64,000 bases of DNA, from assembly GCA_037349105.1 (NCBI GenBank), contig JAYJMM010000037.1, positions 2,604,001 to 2,668,000 on the forward strand. Reading direction: 5' to 3'. This DNA comes from Limnomonas spitsbergensis. Its lineage: Eukaryota; Chlorophyta; Chlorophyceae; Chlamydomonadales. How positions within the stretch are numbered: position 1 is the first letter of the stretch; every line of letters begins with the position of its first letter. The position numbers and the translations under genes were made by a program. This document shows, in pieces, positions 1 through 12,200 of the stretch. Under the pieces are notes generated by a model. It was not told the origin of the DNA. It made no database searches and saw nothing but the letters and a program-made list of their open reading frames with translations.

Positions 1-3000
1 TCTCGGGGATGTCTAGGGCAGTATTGGCATCCGGAGGGCTACAAACCAGAATTTCATTACCTTCTGTTGTGGACAAAGGCTGACACTGTTTATTGTGAGA
101 TGCTCCAGGTACACTTCACCCACATGCCAGAGGGGGCGTGGTGCAGCAAGCCCTTCAGCTTTGGTCCCTGTCCTTTCGTTTGTCAAAATTTGGTCCCCAT
201 CGGCCCAGTGGTGGCTGACCAGCGGCCTACTTAGGGTGTTCTGATGCACACTTCAATTGACACCAATGGCAACACTTGCTTTTTGTACGCAGCCCAGAGA
301 GCAAAATAAGTCGTTCAGTGGCCCAAGGTTTGGTCTCCATCGGCCCAAAGGCGGTCTGGTTCTCACTAAAATCAACACAGCCAATTTGTGGACATGCCTT
401 TTGCACACAACCATCAAACAGGATATCAGGTGTATCCAGAGGTCTTGTTGGCGCCTGGACGACCAACAACAGCATCAGGCTGGACTTGCCTGTTACACAC
501 TGCCACCTGGATGTCGTGGCTTGCAGCCACAGTGCCACTGGTCCAATTCCTGCAATACCTGTGATGACAACCATGGGATAGCGAGGCAAGAAGATGATCA
601 GTCTAAGGAAAAGATCCAGGGCTAGCTTGGAAATGGTTTAGTCATACTGCGTGATGTTTGAAGTTGGAGGGAGATGCACCTACTACTACTGAGTACAGAA
701 GGAATTCAAGAAATGAGAAGGTACCAAACTCTAGCTGTGAAGAAAATTGCAGTGTGTGTGCGTGCATGCATTACCGATGCCTATGACAGGCACAGAGGAA
801 GTGGAGTATACCAGGACGTTTGAGAAAGGCACATGAACCATCTCTCCACTCATTCATCTCATCTCATGGCATGGGCAGTGAGGGACAGGTGCATGTCGGT
901 GTATGTCGGTCTCTGGAACCTTGGCATGACACAGGCAGCTGTGAAGATGAAACACAGATCATGCAGTGGCTTGGCTATTCAGGGGCCAAACCTGCAAGAA
1001 GAGGGTTTGGACTTATAATATCGGTATCTGTCCGTGATGAATAAATAACGAATCTGAAAAAATAGTGCAGGTGCGGACGGCATCACGAAATTCGTTTTCA
1101 ATTCATTACCAAAGTCTCGCTCTGAAGCTACGCTTGCTGTGTGCGATGTTACCCTGGCTTGCCGGGTGGCTGCTGGCCCCTTTCTTTTGCTACCAGTGTC
1201 AGGAGGAGCGCTTCATGCAGGACAGCTTTGATAGTAGCAGTATTGCAGAGTACACTCGGAGGAGGGGGGCGCCTGGGATCTTCGTTGCCACTGCTACTGA
1301 TAGGATTTCACACTTCCAGTAGCTCAGTGTCCTCTGTTTGCTTGGACTAAACAAGATTCCGAAGTGTTGGAATGGCCTACCAACCCAGTGTCACCGGTTG
1401 CAACGTGTGCTCCGGTGGGGCACATCGGTGGGGCACACCCATTTTTCGCCACGAAGCGGTGGCCACCAGGGGCCACAACCAGGACACAACGGACATACAC
1501 GCGACATTTGAAAATAGCACTTTATCATTGATCTCACCCGGCCTGGTATCATCACACCATTTCTGTCGTGTGTCGACCCTCCCCATGATCAAACGTCATT
1601 CATTACGTCGTGGCAGCAGCACGAGACAGAGCTCAAGCGCACCAATCGGGACTCTCACCAGCACATCTGCCACGCGTCTCAACAACTCCCCCCCCAACGC
1701 AGTTGGGACGGCGGGAAACAGGGTCACCTACCAAACGCTTTCGCTTTCGTCTGTTTATGCCCCACCATACGCATATGCTTGCCTGCACGGTTGTAGCCAG
1801 CCCGACATCGGCACACAGGTGGATGGGTAGTACGTGTCTCGCTGTGCAATGCCTTGATCTTGGTCGTCCCGTTGCCGCTTGCAGGTTAGCTCGGTGACAC
1901 AGGGTATGCTCTCGGTCGTCCTGGTTACCAAAGGCGGGATGCTGAAATCGCTGGACAGGGAACGCTTCAGAAGCGACATGGACAGGTGTGGAACAGAAAT
2001 GAGGGATTGAAGAAGACGCCAATAAGCGTGAGAATTAAGTGTTGAAGCTGCTCAGAAGAAGCGTGTTCTCCGGCGAATTTCAGGAGTTGTATCGGGAGGT
2101 AGTGTGTCATGTGTGAGTTGTAGATTGTCGAGTCGACGAAAGCAGGTCTCTGGACCACAGCCTGGATTCGTGCGGGTTTGGGTCGGGTGGGTTTCTGGTC
2201 CAGCGATGGTAGGAATGGGGGGCGGCGGGGGCTGAGCTCAAGTTCACGACCGAAATTGCATTGAATGTAGATAGAGTTAGGATGATATGGGTAAACAGCC
2301 ACCAAGGCCTATGTGGCTAACCCGTCTCCAGTCACCAACAGTTATTGCATGTGACCCACAGTACAGCGCAGACGTGGACAGCTACGCCACCTCTTCCACG
2401 GGGCTTGGGAAAATAGCAACTACATAGGGAGATAATGTGTGGAAGTAGGGGGAAATAGGGAGACGCGTGCAGCGCTGCACGCGATATTAACAGAGCAACT
2501 TCTTAGACCGTAGGCGCATATATGGGTGAAGTTGCAGCACGTGATCTGCCTCGAGGAAGAAGCTGCATGTACCAACCGTCGAATTGCAGTGGGCCTCGAG
2601 GGCAACACAATTGTTATTGAACTTGCTATTAAATATATATTCTGCTGCCAGTTGTCGGTCATCAGACGACAAAAAGTGGCAGCGGCCTCACCTCCCACAC
2701 ACGGGATACACAGTCACACCTCTCACTACGTATGTAGGCAGCATGCATGCACATGATAAATTGCAGGTCAGCCATGAAACAAACCAAGATAACGAGCCGT
2801 TCTTGTATACCAGCCCTCCTGCCTCATGCAAAGCTTCTCATCCACACTCAGGCTCCAACATGGCATGATCAGACAAATCCAATTCACACATTCCAAAAAG
2901 TACAGGAAACTTCTGCCAACGTTTCTGGTTGTTCTTTCTTCAAATCAAATGAACAAAGCAAACAATATAGCAAATATACTGGCAAGCATGCTCCTTCTTA

Positions 3001-3045
3001 ATCCTGTCTGAATCCAGAATTGATCTCAAATGCCAAATGAATCAA
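1..3045. other. Intergenic, no gene recognised
   Basis: No reading frame here has a recognisable domain or a convincing splice structure. A word of the form TTTGGTCCCCATCGGCCCA occurs near 189-208 and, slightly diverged, near 331-350. Related forms lie near 4857 on the same strand and near 31630 and 32950 on the opposite strand, so it looks like a piece of an old dispersed repeat. The rest is simple local repetition. Confidence 0.5.
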
Positions 3046-4821
3046 TCAGCATTCTGAAGCATGAGTAGATGTTGCAGAACTGAAGAACACGTGCATCCAA
3101 CACACCCTACTTCTTCCCATACTTTGCCTAATTGCCTGGTATGCCTCACAAGTGGCCTGGTGCTGATACAACCCGACGCCATCCATAGGCATCGTGTTGC
3201 AAGCAGCACACCTCTTCTGTCCCTCCCCTTGCCGTGTGCCCTTGTTCTCCTTGGCCTTGCTGGCAAACTTCTTCCTGGGCACAGCAACAACAGTAGCTGA
3301 TGCTGGAGAAGCACTGTCGGTCCTCTTGATGGCCTTGGCTGCATCCAGAACCATGCTGATGGCGTTGATGGCGGTCTGCACACCAGGAGTGAAGGGAGGG
3401 GGATGCATGGATGTGCAGCTCAGTGCCTCACTCAAGGCAGCAGTGTCCCTCCTACACAGCTCTTTGATGACCCTCTTCTGGAATCAAGCAGCTGCCTGGG
3501 GGTCTTTGGCCTGAGGCTGTTGCCCTGGGCCCCCGCTGACTGTTGTTGGCCTAGGGCATGAACCACCTCATTACCCCCTAGCCATTGCATCCCAGTCTGT
3601 CGTCCGCCCTTTGCTGGAGAACTTGGGGAAGAGCTGATTAGTACCCCATCTCTGATGGGTACTCATAGGCGTGCATGCTGGCGACAATGTAGCACGCTTA
3701 GCCCCCACATGGTGCCAGAGCCACCTCCCTTTCCTCTGATTGGACTTGACCACACCCACCTTGGCCTGCTTGTTGGGTGCCTTATCCTGAGGAGCAGGCC
3801 TTTTGAGCCTAGGGCACACCTGTAAAAGGACGAGGCTGTCCAACGAAGACGACAGGCCAAAGTGGGTGGCAGCACCTCCAGGCTTTGAAGCATGACCAGA
3901 GCTCCAGCAGCCCTAGCCATCAGGTACAAGGCCCATGCTACTGTGGGCTCCGGCAGGCCTAGGCAGCTGAGACAGGGGGGAGGCGGCACCTCCATGCTGC
4001 TGCATGCTGCCCTGGGCTCCAGCAAGCCTAGGCAGCTGAGACAGGGGGGAGGCGGCACCTACATGCTGCTGCATGCTGCCCTAAGCTCCAGCAGGCTTAG
4101 GCAGCTGAGACAGGGGGGAGGCGGCACCTCCATGCTGCTGCATGCTGCCCTGGGCTCCAGCAGGCCTAGGCAGCTGGGACAGGGGGGAGGCGGCACCTCC
4201 ATGCTGCTGCATGCTGCCCTGGGCTCCAGCAGGCCTAGGCAGCTGAGACAGGGGGGAGGCGGCACCTACATGCTGCTGCATGCTGCCCTAAGCTCCAGCA
4301 GGCTTAGGCAGCTGAGACAGGGGGGAGGCGGCACTTCCATGCTGCTGCATGCAGCCCTGGGCTCCAGCAGGCCTAGGCAGCTGAGACAGGGGGGAGGCGG
4401 CACCTCCATGCTGCTGCATGCTGCCCTGGGCTCCAGCAGGCCTAGGCAGCTGAGACATGGGGGAGGCGGCTCCTACATGCTGCTGCATGCTGCCCTGGGC
4501 TCCAGCAGGCCTAGGCAGCTGAGACAGGGGGGAGGCGGCACCTCCATGCTGCTGCATGCTGCCCTGGGCTCCAGCAGGCCTAGGCAGCTGAGACAGGGGG
4601 GCGGTGGCACTTCCAAGCTGCTGCATGCTGCCCTGGGCTCCAGCAGGCTTAGGCAGCTGAGCTAGGGAGGAGGCGGCACCTCCAAGCTGCTGCATGCTGC
4701 CCTGGGCTTCAGCAGGTCTACGCAGCTGAGACAGGGGGGAGGCGGTACCTCCATGCTGCTGCATGCTGCCATGGGCTCCAGTTGTGACCACTGGAGGACA
4801 TGGACCACTAGATGGGAGCAT
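3046..4821 (-). pseudogene. 3' part of a zinc-finger/Gln-Pro-rich gene, damaged
   Basis: Reading down the minus strand there are three coding-looking blocks. The first (4821 to about 3900) is a Gln/Pro/Ala-rich 23-residue repeat. The second (about 3843-3571) is a basic stretch containing RKGRWLWHHVGAKR and ending in TDWDAMARG. The third (3477-3046) follows a good acceptor after 3478 and starts KRVIKELCRRDTAALSEAL; it holds a Cys-rich motif CAACN, then His and Cys (C-x2-C-x12-H-x3-C), and ends at a stop at 3046. Two copies of the repeat carry an in-frame TAG near 4289 and 4082, so the frame is broken. It may be the downstream half of the gene at 5499-7071, since the exons follow in order on the same strand, but the joining introns are not proven. 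Function unknown; this class of Cys-rich protein is often transposon-linked. Confidence 0.4.
3961..4785. repeat. 69-bp tandem array, about 12 copies
   Basis: About twelve copies of a 69-bp (23-codon) unit built around ATGCTGCTGCATGCTGCCCT. On the minus strand it reads as a repeating Gln/Pro/Ala/Gly segment containing GSMQQHGGAASPLS. Two copies share the same variant bases (taagctcc, with cttaggcag) at 4081 and about 4290. They lie 207-209 bp apart, that is three units, so at least one block of three copies was duplicated together. Confidence 0.9.
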
Positions 4822-5498
4822 GAGTGCATGGAAGGGGAAATGTCTGATGGTCCAGGTCTGGTCCCCGTTGGCTCAGTGCTGGCTGCCTAGCGATTTGGCC
4901 AAGGTGGTATGGTGCGCACTGAACTTAATCCTGCTTCACTGTCGCACACGCTTTGCATACATGTAAGCTCCCATGGGCTACAAATACTGAAAGGGAGGAC
5001 CGGATTCCATTACTGGCGGTAGTGAAGTGACATCAGCATATATTTTTCGTGGTATATGCTTTTGGAGTGAGTCGAGCTGATGTGGCGTGGTGCAGCCATT
5101 TGCTGGATACAACTGAGAGCCCCCACCTAGTGTGTCAGCTACGATTTAGTTACATCATGACCTCCCCAATGGCAGTCTGGAGCGAGGGGGGGGGCAACCA
5201 AAAAAAGAGTCAAACACCCTATCATAAAAAAAGTGAAACGACCCCTGGTTACCACCCACCCACCTCGCGCCTCCGGAACCTAGTAAAACCTTAATTTCTC
5301 AGTCAAAAATCAAAATTAAGGAAGTGAGCGGGGTAAATGTCCATCAGCTCATCAGTGCGCTTTTAATGATGTCGACAATTTAGCTGGTTCACAAATGTGA
5401 AGCGGTGAAACAAAATAATATACCTTTGCTCTAGCTACCACCTGCCAGCTACCTATCCTCGCTAGAGACCACAAGGCTCCAGAAGTGAGAGGACTCAC

Positions 5499-7071
5499 GC
5501 ATGAGTGGCATCAAACTAGCATCTAATTTGAGCGTGCTGATTTGCTGCTTCAGAAGCATGGTCTTCTGCTTCTTGGGGAGCTCCTTGCCCACAGGGGTCT
5601 ACAATGGGGTCTGGGAACTGACCGGTTTAGCCGGGCACTTTTCCCCCCTCTCCGGTTTTTTTTCCCGAGCCGGAGTCATCTGTTTTTCCGTTCGGTTTTT
5701 TTGAAACAGTGTGGAAAGTGTGATTTTTTCTTCCCGCTCATTACAAACTGTTCGATCTTCTCTAGTCTCAAAAGACACTCCTAGACACAAACCTGCACAC
5801 ACACATAACTACAGCCTCTCTTCCTCTTTTGGAGCTGTCGGAAGAGGTAGGGAATCGAGGGCGTATACGGTATCAGGTAGGCTTTCAAGGTGCCGTCTGC
5901 CTGAGGGAAGATCGCCGGCGAGACGAGAGAGGAGGCTGTTTCGGCTGGGGCTGTTTCGTCTTTTTCGGCTGGGGCGGTTTCGGTGAGGTCGATCTGAACC
6001 TCGACTTCGCGACGTTGCTCCTCGACTTCGAGACGTGGTTAGCTCCTTCGCTTTGTCTAACGACCACATGCCGAAGTTGAAGGGTTGGCTAGCAGACGAC
6101 AACCGCTCTCTAGAACCACTAGCCATAATGGCGTGCTGAGATAATGTTCAAGGGAATACACATGGAACAGCCGGGGAGAATAAGAGCCGGATAAGAGTTT
6201 GTGGGCCTCCGGCCCCAAATCACGACAGCCGGAGAACATTCATACTTTCCCCTTTTTTTCCGGCTTCGCCGGAACCACCCTCTCGCTTTTCCCCGGCTTT
6301 TTTTTCCTTTGTCCAATTCTGTCCGGGAACTGGCCGGTTTGTAGAGCCCTGAGGGTGGGCAACTGAGTTGCCCACCCACCCCTTAAACTCCTCAGCGTTG
6401 ATGGAATATCTCGTCACATCTGCCTCCGTCAGCCCCTGACCAGGGTGGGCTGACTCCATGTGATCTAGGAAGTGAGAAGTCGCACATGGGTGGAAGGTAC
6501 ACGCCGTGCTCCTACAGATGGTGCAAGCCACTGGTCTGTTGGTGCAAGGATTGGCAAAGAGTGGCAGAACCCCTCTCAGCAGCCGCATATGACATCTTGC
6601 ACAAAAGCCGCATGCCTCAGCACCACTTGGCTCCGCGCTACAGGCTGTCCCACATTGGCGCAGCAAAATGTGCGCTCCGACGTGCAACCGCATAGCTGAT
6701 AGCTTGGTTATCTTCCCACAGCCATGCACCTTGCAAACCGCCGGCGCATCCCCAACTACTGGTGGTCCATATCCTTGCTGAGGATCCTCCTACTCTAGGG
6801 GGTGTCATCGCAAAGTGGCCAGGGCCTGGCATCATCGCCTCTGTACGGGAACTCAGCTGACGTGCTCAAGCTGTGGCTAGAAGCTGGTGGAAGCTGACCA
6901 GGGACCCCCACCAGTTGGGCTAGCAGGCTTGGCTACAGCAGCAGGAGCAAGAGCTGAGGGAGTAGCATGAGTAAAATAGGAGTATAATGATGTGCTTGTG
7001 CGCTGCCGCTCCGTCGAGTTCTCCTTGGCCAGCTTTTTCTCCTCGCTTGCACTCTTTCCCCTGTTGGTCAT
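5499..7071 (-). pseudogene. Cys/His zinc-finger gene split by a transposon
   Basis: First exon: an ATG at 7071 opens a charged N-terminus (MTNRGKSASEEKKLAKEN) followed by a Pro/Ala-rich stretch to about 6890. Second exon: from an acceptor near 6790, encoding a C2H2-like motif (VCKVHGCGKIT, then LHVGAH), a CGFCARC block, and PCTNRPVACTIC followed by paired His. At about 6366 the exon is interrupted by a 773-bp insertion. On the far side the same frame resumes at 5592 with GKELPKKQKTMLLKQQ and runs to a donor after 5499 (gtgagtcc). Across the junction, the 8-bp target word appears once on each side and the reading frame is kept if one copy is dropped. The insertion adds a foreign tail and a stop at 6220. 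Role unknown; the spacing of Cys and His pairs resembles zinc-binding modules found in transposon-associated proteins. Confidence 0.55.
5593..6365. mobile_element. Non-autonomous hAT-like element
   Basis: The left end reads CAGGGGTCTACAA (from 5592) and the right end, read on the minus strand from 6351, CAGGGCTCTACAAACC. This is the CAGGG...TACAA terminal pattern of hAT elements. The 8-bp word TTGCCCAC lies at 5585-5592 and again at 6366-6373, which is the hAT target-duplication length. Between the right terminus and the second target copy are about 14 extra bases that contain the target word inverted. No transposase fits in this length. The inner sequence has long T and C runs and an Arg/Ser-rich minus-strand frame (6126-5809) of doubtful meaning. 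Confidence 0.7.
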
Positions 7072-9283
7072 TCCTTAGGGCCACTGGGTTGTCTGTGAAA
7101 TTGTAAGACCTTCAAACAATGCTCACAGCAGGTTGTCATTGCTTCATACATAGCAACTACCAATGCAGCTATCTACACCGTGTGAGTCCATAATGGGTGT
7201 ACGCAAAACGGTGTGTGTGGTTCCTGAGCCATGACACCCTTCCATGCCCCAAATTGCATGCCAAGAGGGGTCGGGTATTCTGTGTTGAATGTTTTATGAA
7301 GCCTATCTGTAGCAAATGACAGGAGGACGGCAATGGTGTAGCTATCGTCTGAATCTGATGTTTAAAAAGAGGTACTAACATTTCCAAAAAAGCCTCCTCC
7401 CCCCACTTTGACCATCCATATCTCTCAACCCCTTGTGTCAAAAACAATATTAAGACCAGATATGGTAAGCTCTCGTCAAGTTCTGCAACTTTCGATGATG
7501 AAGTGTATTCAGTTTGTTTTTTGACCCCTGTCGGTCTGGAGCGCACTTAATCCTTCTGAGAGACCTGGTGAAACACATTTCAAGCAGCCGGAGAGTTTGC
7601 TGTCCCTCTCCGTCCACTGAAAACATGCTCACACGCCTGCTACCATGCCCAGCTTTGTCGTCCTGTGGCCCTCCTCGCACACTGGGCCGTCATGCAAGTA
7701 CCTGGTCATTGCATGCATGTCATGAGGTGTGGAGGTCCAGCAGGTGTCTGGTCATGCTGGTGGTGAGGCCAGCAGGTGTCTGGTCATGTAGGTCCTGACT
7801 CCTGAGGCGATGTACCTACATTTAGCTGAAACACCCTCAACACAGACAGTCCAGCAGGAATGCAGGTGCAGTAGCATGATTTAGCTGTTCATGATTCAGC
7901 AGCATGATTAAAGGTGTCATGGAAGCATGGGAATGTGACTGGATGGTTGCTAGATGACTGGGTGCAAGATGTGGGCAGTTGTTGTAAAGCCACTACACCA
8001 AGGGGTCTTGCTATGCTGAAAGGAGCAAAGCTTCAACTACGTCCTGTGCATTCTTACAGTCGTGATCACAATTGAAGGGGAATCGCGGAATGGCATTTAC
8101 TGTCATGCATGCTCTGTTGCCCCCTAATGTTGCACATGGTGTCAGAGGCCCAGCAGACTGAGGCCCAGCAGGCCCAGGCTGTCGAAACGTCGCACGTGCT
8201 GTAACTTGCAAGTTGGAGGGTCGTCAGTGGGAAATCGACTGACAGAGCGCCGTCATGTACCGAAAATTCGAAGGATGCATTTTCTACATGCGTCAATGCG
8301 TAATCGGATTACGCGCCAGGCCGGCTTCGCACAATGTTGCTCTCACTTTTTTAAATGCTGGGACATTGCTGGGACGGCTGCTGCATGGAAGATGAACTGT
8401 TGGGACCGAACACGTGCTGTCACTCTCCCACCGACGAAAGGGCCGCCATGTGAAAACGACAGACATTTCAGGATAGTAATAGGGTGCTGAGGGGGTTTAG
8501 TCCTTCACTTTTCTTCGATTCAGAGACTATTCCTTGCTAAAGCCACCCTGCAAAGTAGTTTGACACAACCACCTCGCTTACGGTTCAAAAGTCTGGCCTC
8601 GAACCTTGGAGTCACCTCGCTTCTTCCAGAGCAGGGATAAAGGTCAACTTCACAGGTGCAGTGTGCTTTCCACATGCACGTGCGGCAGATGGTTCGTGAT
8701 TCAGAAGTCTATGCATGCCGCACTTGGTGCTGCTGATTGCTGGCAGCACATCCCCTCCCTTAGATTCAAATCGCCCCTTAAGCTCCTCTATGGATGCCCC
8801 GTACGAAATTTCACGTTGAAGAGCATGTGCTACAGTGCAATATCTCACTGGTTCTGAATGCTTTCTGTGCTTACTGTGCACATGCACAGTAAGAACAGTA
8901 AGCAGTGCACAGTCAGCACGACGCATAGCTCGTGATTACTACTAGCTGCCTACTTATTGACACCAGCATTGACTGTGTCATTGCTTTCGTTTCTTTGGTG
9001 TGTTCTGCTCTTCGGTAATTGCAACACGTGCACATCGCCTACTGTGCTGGGTGCGATGTGGTGCACTGTCAATTACCCTGCAATTTGGACCGTTGGAGGC
9101 TGTTGCCCTTTTTTGTCCTGCCTGTCGTATCGTCGCTATCAGCCGAACGTTCTCCCGATACTGCCCCCCGAAACCGTCGACTCCAGGGTACTTGAACAGG
9201 GACACCCCTACAGCTTCTGACTATTGATCCTCACACCCTGCTCTTTTGCAGACGACTGTCACCAGTTGGCCTCGTAATTCAAG
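7072..9283. other. Intergenic, includes the H+-ATPase upstream region
   Basis: No supported gene. Local direct repeats of ggtgtctggtcatg lie near 7745-7787. The last 400 bp should contain the promoter of the H+-ATPase gene starting at 9284, and possibly untranslated 5' exons; I see no clear TATA box. Confidence 0.4.
8870..8893. repeat. Perfect 11-bp inverted repeat upstream of the H+-ATPase gene
   Basis: CTTACTGTGCA, a 2-base spacer, then TGCACAGTAAG. It lies about 390 bp before the H+-ATPase start codon, so it could be a dimeric factor site or a cruciform. No function is shown. Confidence 0.6.
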
Positions 9284-12200
9284 ATGGCGACAGGTTGGTT
9301 TGCTCATGAGACCTATTTTGACAGCAAGAGGGCGGCTCATTTAAGTTCCCATGATTGAGCCTGACACCCTGCCGACAGTTCCTGTACGCTTGATGTAGAT
9401 TGAATGCGGGAGAACTGCCACCAATGACCTAAATTTACACGTGTTTGCTTATTGACGGTCTGGCTTGTGCTTCGCAGGTGGTGAAGTCAAAGTAGAGATC
9501 AAGGAGGGTAACTCAGATAAGGAGGTCAGTGCCTGTAAAACTTCGCGAGCGTCACCTGCATGTCGGCCTGCTCCTTCCTCCTCCGTTTAATCATCGCCGT
9601 CACCGTCACGTGCCTCTGAACGCCATCCATCCTCTTCCCGCAGGTCGACTTCGCAAAGATCCCGATCCCGGAGGCGTTGTCGCTTTTAAAGGTGCGTCCA
9701 TCTCGATTGACTTAGGAATCGGGACCAGTGTCGCCCTCATCCCCCTACGGCCAGAGGCTATCATGCCCCCCCATGCCCTGCAACCATCCTTCTCATCTCC
9801 CTCCATGCCTCCACCCATCAGGCAACTCTGCATGGGCTGACAACAGAGGAAGCGCAGAAGCGCCTTATCGAGTTTGGTCCTAACAAGCTCCCTGAGAGTA
9901 CTCGCAACCCCATCCTTGTTTACTTGGGGTACATGTGGAACCCGCTGTCCTGGGCCATGGAGGCTGCAGCCATCATTGCTATTGCGCTACTGGACTATGC
10001 GGATTTTGCCCTCATCATGGGCCTGCTGATCCTCAATGCCACCATCTCTTACTACGAAGAGGCCAATGCTGACGCAGCCATTAAGGTATGTGTCTTCTTA
10101 GCTTACACCAGCCCATGCGATGAGGACTAGGCCATCAAGGCATGTGTCTGCATTAACACTGGACCAGACGCAGAGATATGTGGCTCACAGGCCCATGGCA
10201 TTCAATTAAAACCATGAAGGCAAGCTGCTCGCTGGCCATGGCATGCAGATCAAGCTTTGAAAGCCATGTCTGGATAGCTGTGTCTGCCGTCTGCAACTGT
10301 TAGTGTCCTGCCTGCTCGTTCCCTTGGATTAGCTGCCTCTTCACAGCTGCCTGTTGCGCCTTATGTCTTGCCCATGCGACCTTACCCCTTTCATATATCT
10401 TATGCCGGACACCTCCCTGTTTGAGCACAGCGCTGATTCCATCCATCGCTGGTGGTTCTTAAATTGATGAGTAATTGTCAAATTTCTGCATGCAGTCCCA
10501 TCCTTACCCGCCTTCTTGGAAAGCCTGTACTAGGCCAATCACCAATTATGCTCCTTCCCTCCCTGGCATGCAGGCTCTTGCGGCTGCCCTGGCGCCGAAG
10601 GCCAAGGCAATGCGAGACGGAAAAGTGGAAACCATCGACTCAGTCAACCTTGTGCCTGGAGATGTGATCATCGTGAGGTTAGGAGACATTGTACCTGCTG
10701 ACATCAAGATCCTTCAGGAGGATGAAGAAGGCAACCAAGACGACGAGACACCGATGCAGGCAAGTACGATCAACCCTGAACCTTCTGAATGAAGAGGGTA
10801 GATATACTGATGAGACGCTGATGCATGTAAGCACTGATTTGAAGCCTAAGCCCTGGAACTTTGTATGTGCCCTGAAACCGACGGCACCTGCTAACATGCC
10901 CCTTGGATTATGTGAGGTGTGAAAGCTTTTAAGCTGGCCTCCTTTTGTGCTTGCTAGAATTCATTGAATAAGTTTACCCCAGCTGAAATGGGTATGTCTG
11001 CACTTACACACTTCCTTATGCAATGCCTCTACGCTTACCCCCATGCAATGCAAGTTTCCACGCAGAGCGCACACCACTGCCTGCCTGCCTCACAGCCTTA
11101 TCTTTAACATGCCTGCAGTGCCAAGTATGACAGGCAATCACCTAACGTCACCTTTCCCCCCTATTGGAACAGGTGGACCAAGCTGCGCTGACAGGGGAGT
11201 CCATGCCCGTCAAGAAGTTCTCCGGCGCTGTCTGCTTCTCTGGCTCCTCCATCAAGCAGGGAGAGCGCCACTGTGTCGTGTATGCCACTGGATCCAACAC
11301 CTTCTTCGGCAGGTGAGGGGCGGCTCTGGATAAGAGACCAGCGCTTGGATGCTGCAATGTTTAGACATAATTCAGGGCGCCCAGTGGTCATTTTTCTGGG
11401 TTCGTTTGTAGGGCGGTTATTGCTACGTTGGTCCTTGGCTGATGTTTAGAAGAGGCTTCCATCGGATTGCGGACTCTGCCTAGTGCTCACCATCATCTGG
11501 CCAACAGACTGACCCGATTGCGAATATCTGCCTGGCGGCCCACCATTATCCAACAATGGAATGCAGCAAATCATGATTCGCAACGGGGGCTTCAACCAGC
11601 CTCGAGATGAGGGATGAGGGCATGGAATATTGAGGTGGAGTGAAGAAGGGTCCCGCAGCCGGCTGCATTGCAGATGAAATCTGTTCCCTGTCAACCCAAT
11701 TATCAGTTCCTCGGTCTTCAGTGATGTACTAACGTTGTGTCATCCTTCCCCCACAGGGCTGCCTCGCTCATTGCCTCCACCAACAACGTGGCCAACCTGC
11801 AGATCATCATGACAAAGATTGGAGGCGCCTGCCTCGTCACCATCGGCATTTGGATTGTCATCGAGCTGGTCGTCCAGTTTGTGCACTACAAGCACAGCTG
11901 TGGGCCAGGAGAGGGTGAGCATGAGGATATGTCATGAGGGGGGAAAGGGAGTGCTGGCCAAGTTTAAAGAAACCCTTTGGGCTTCAGAGCATGAGGTCTG
12001 AATCTCACTGTCCTGGGCAAGCCGATTTGAGGGCCCTGCCCCGATGAGCATCCCCCTCGCCCTTGCCCTCACTGAGACCAGCACCATCCTGACCTCTCCC
12101 CTCCCCCTCGCGCCTCCCTTCCCCGCCCTTTCACAGAGGCCTGCCCCACCCTGACCAACATGCTGGTCATCATTGTCGGTGGCATTCCCATCGCCATGCC

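Noticed and set aside
3892..4665. 257-codon plus-strand frame over the 69-bp array
   Set aside because: It is open only because the repeat unit is a multiple of three. The flanking coding-looking exons are on the minus strand.
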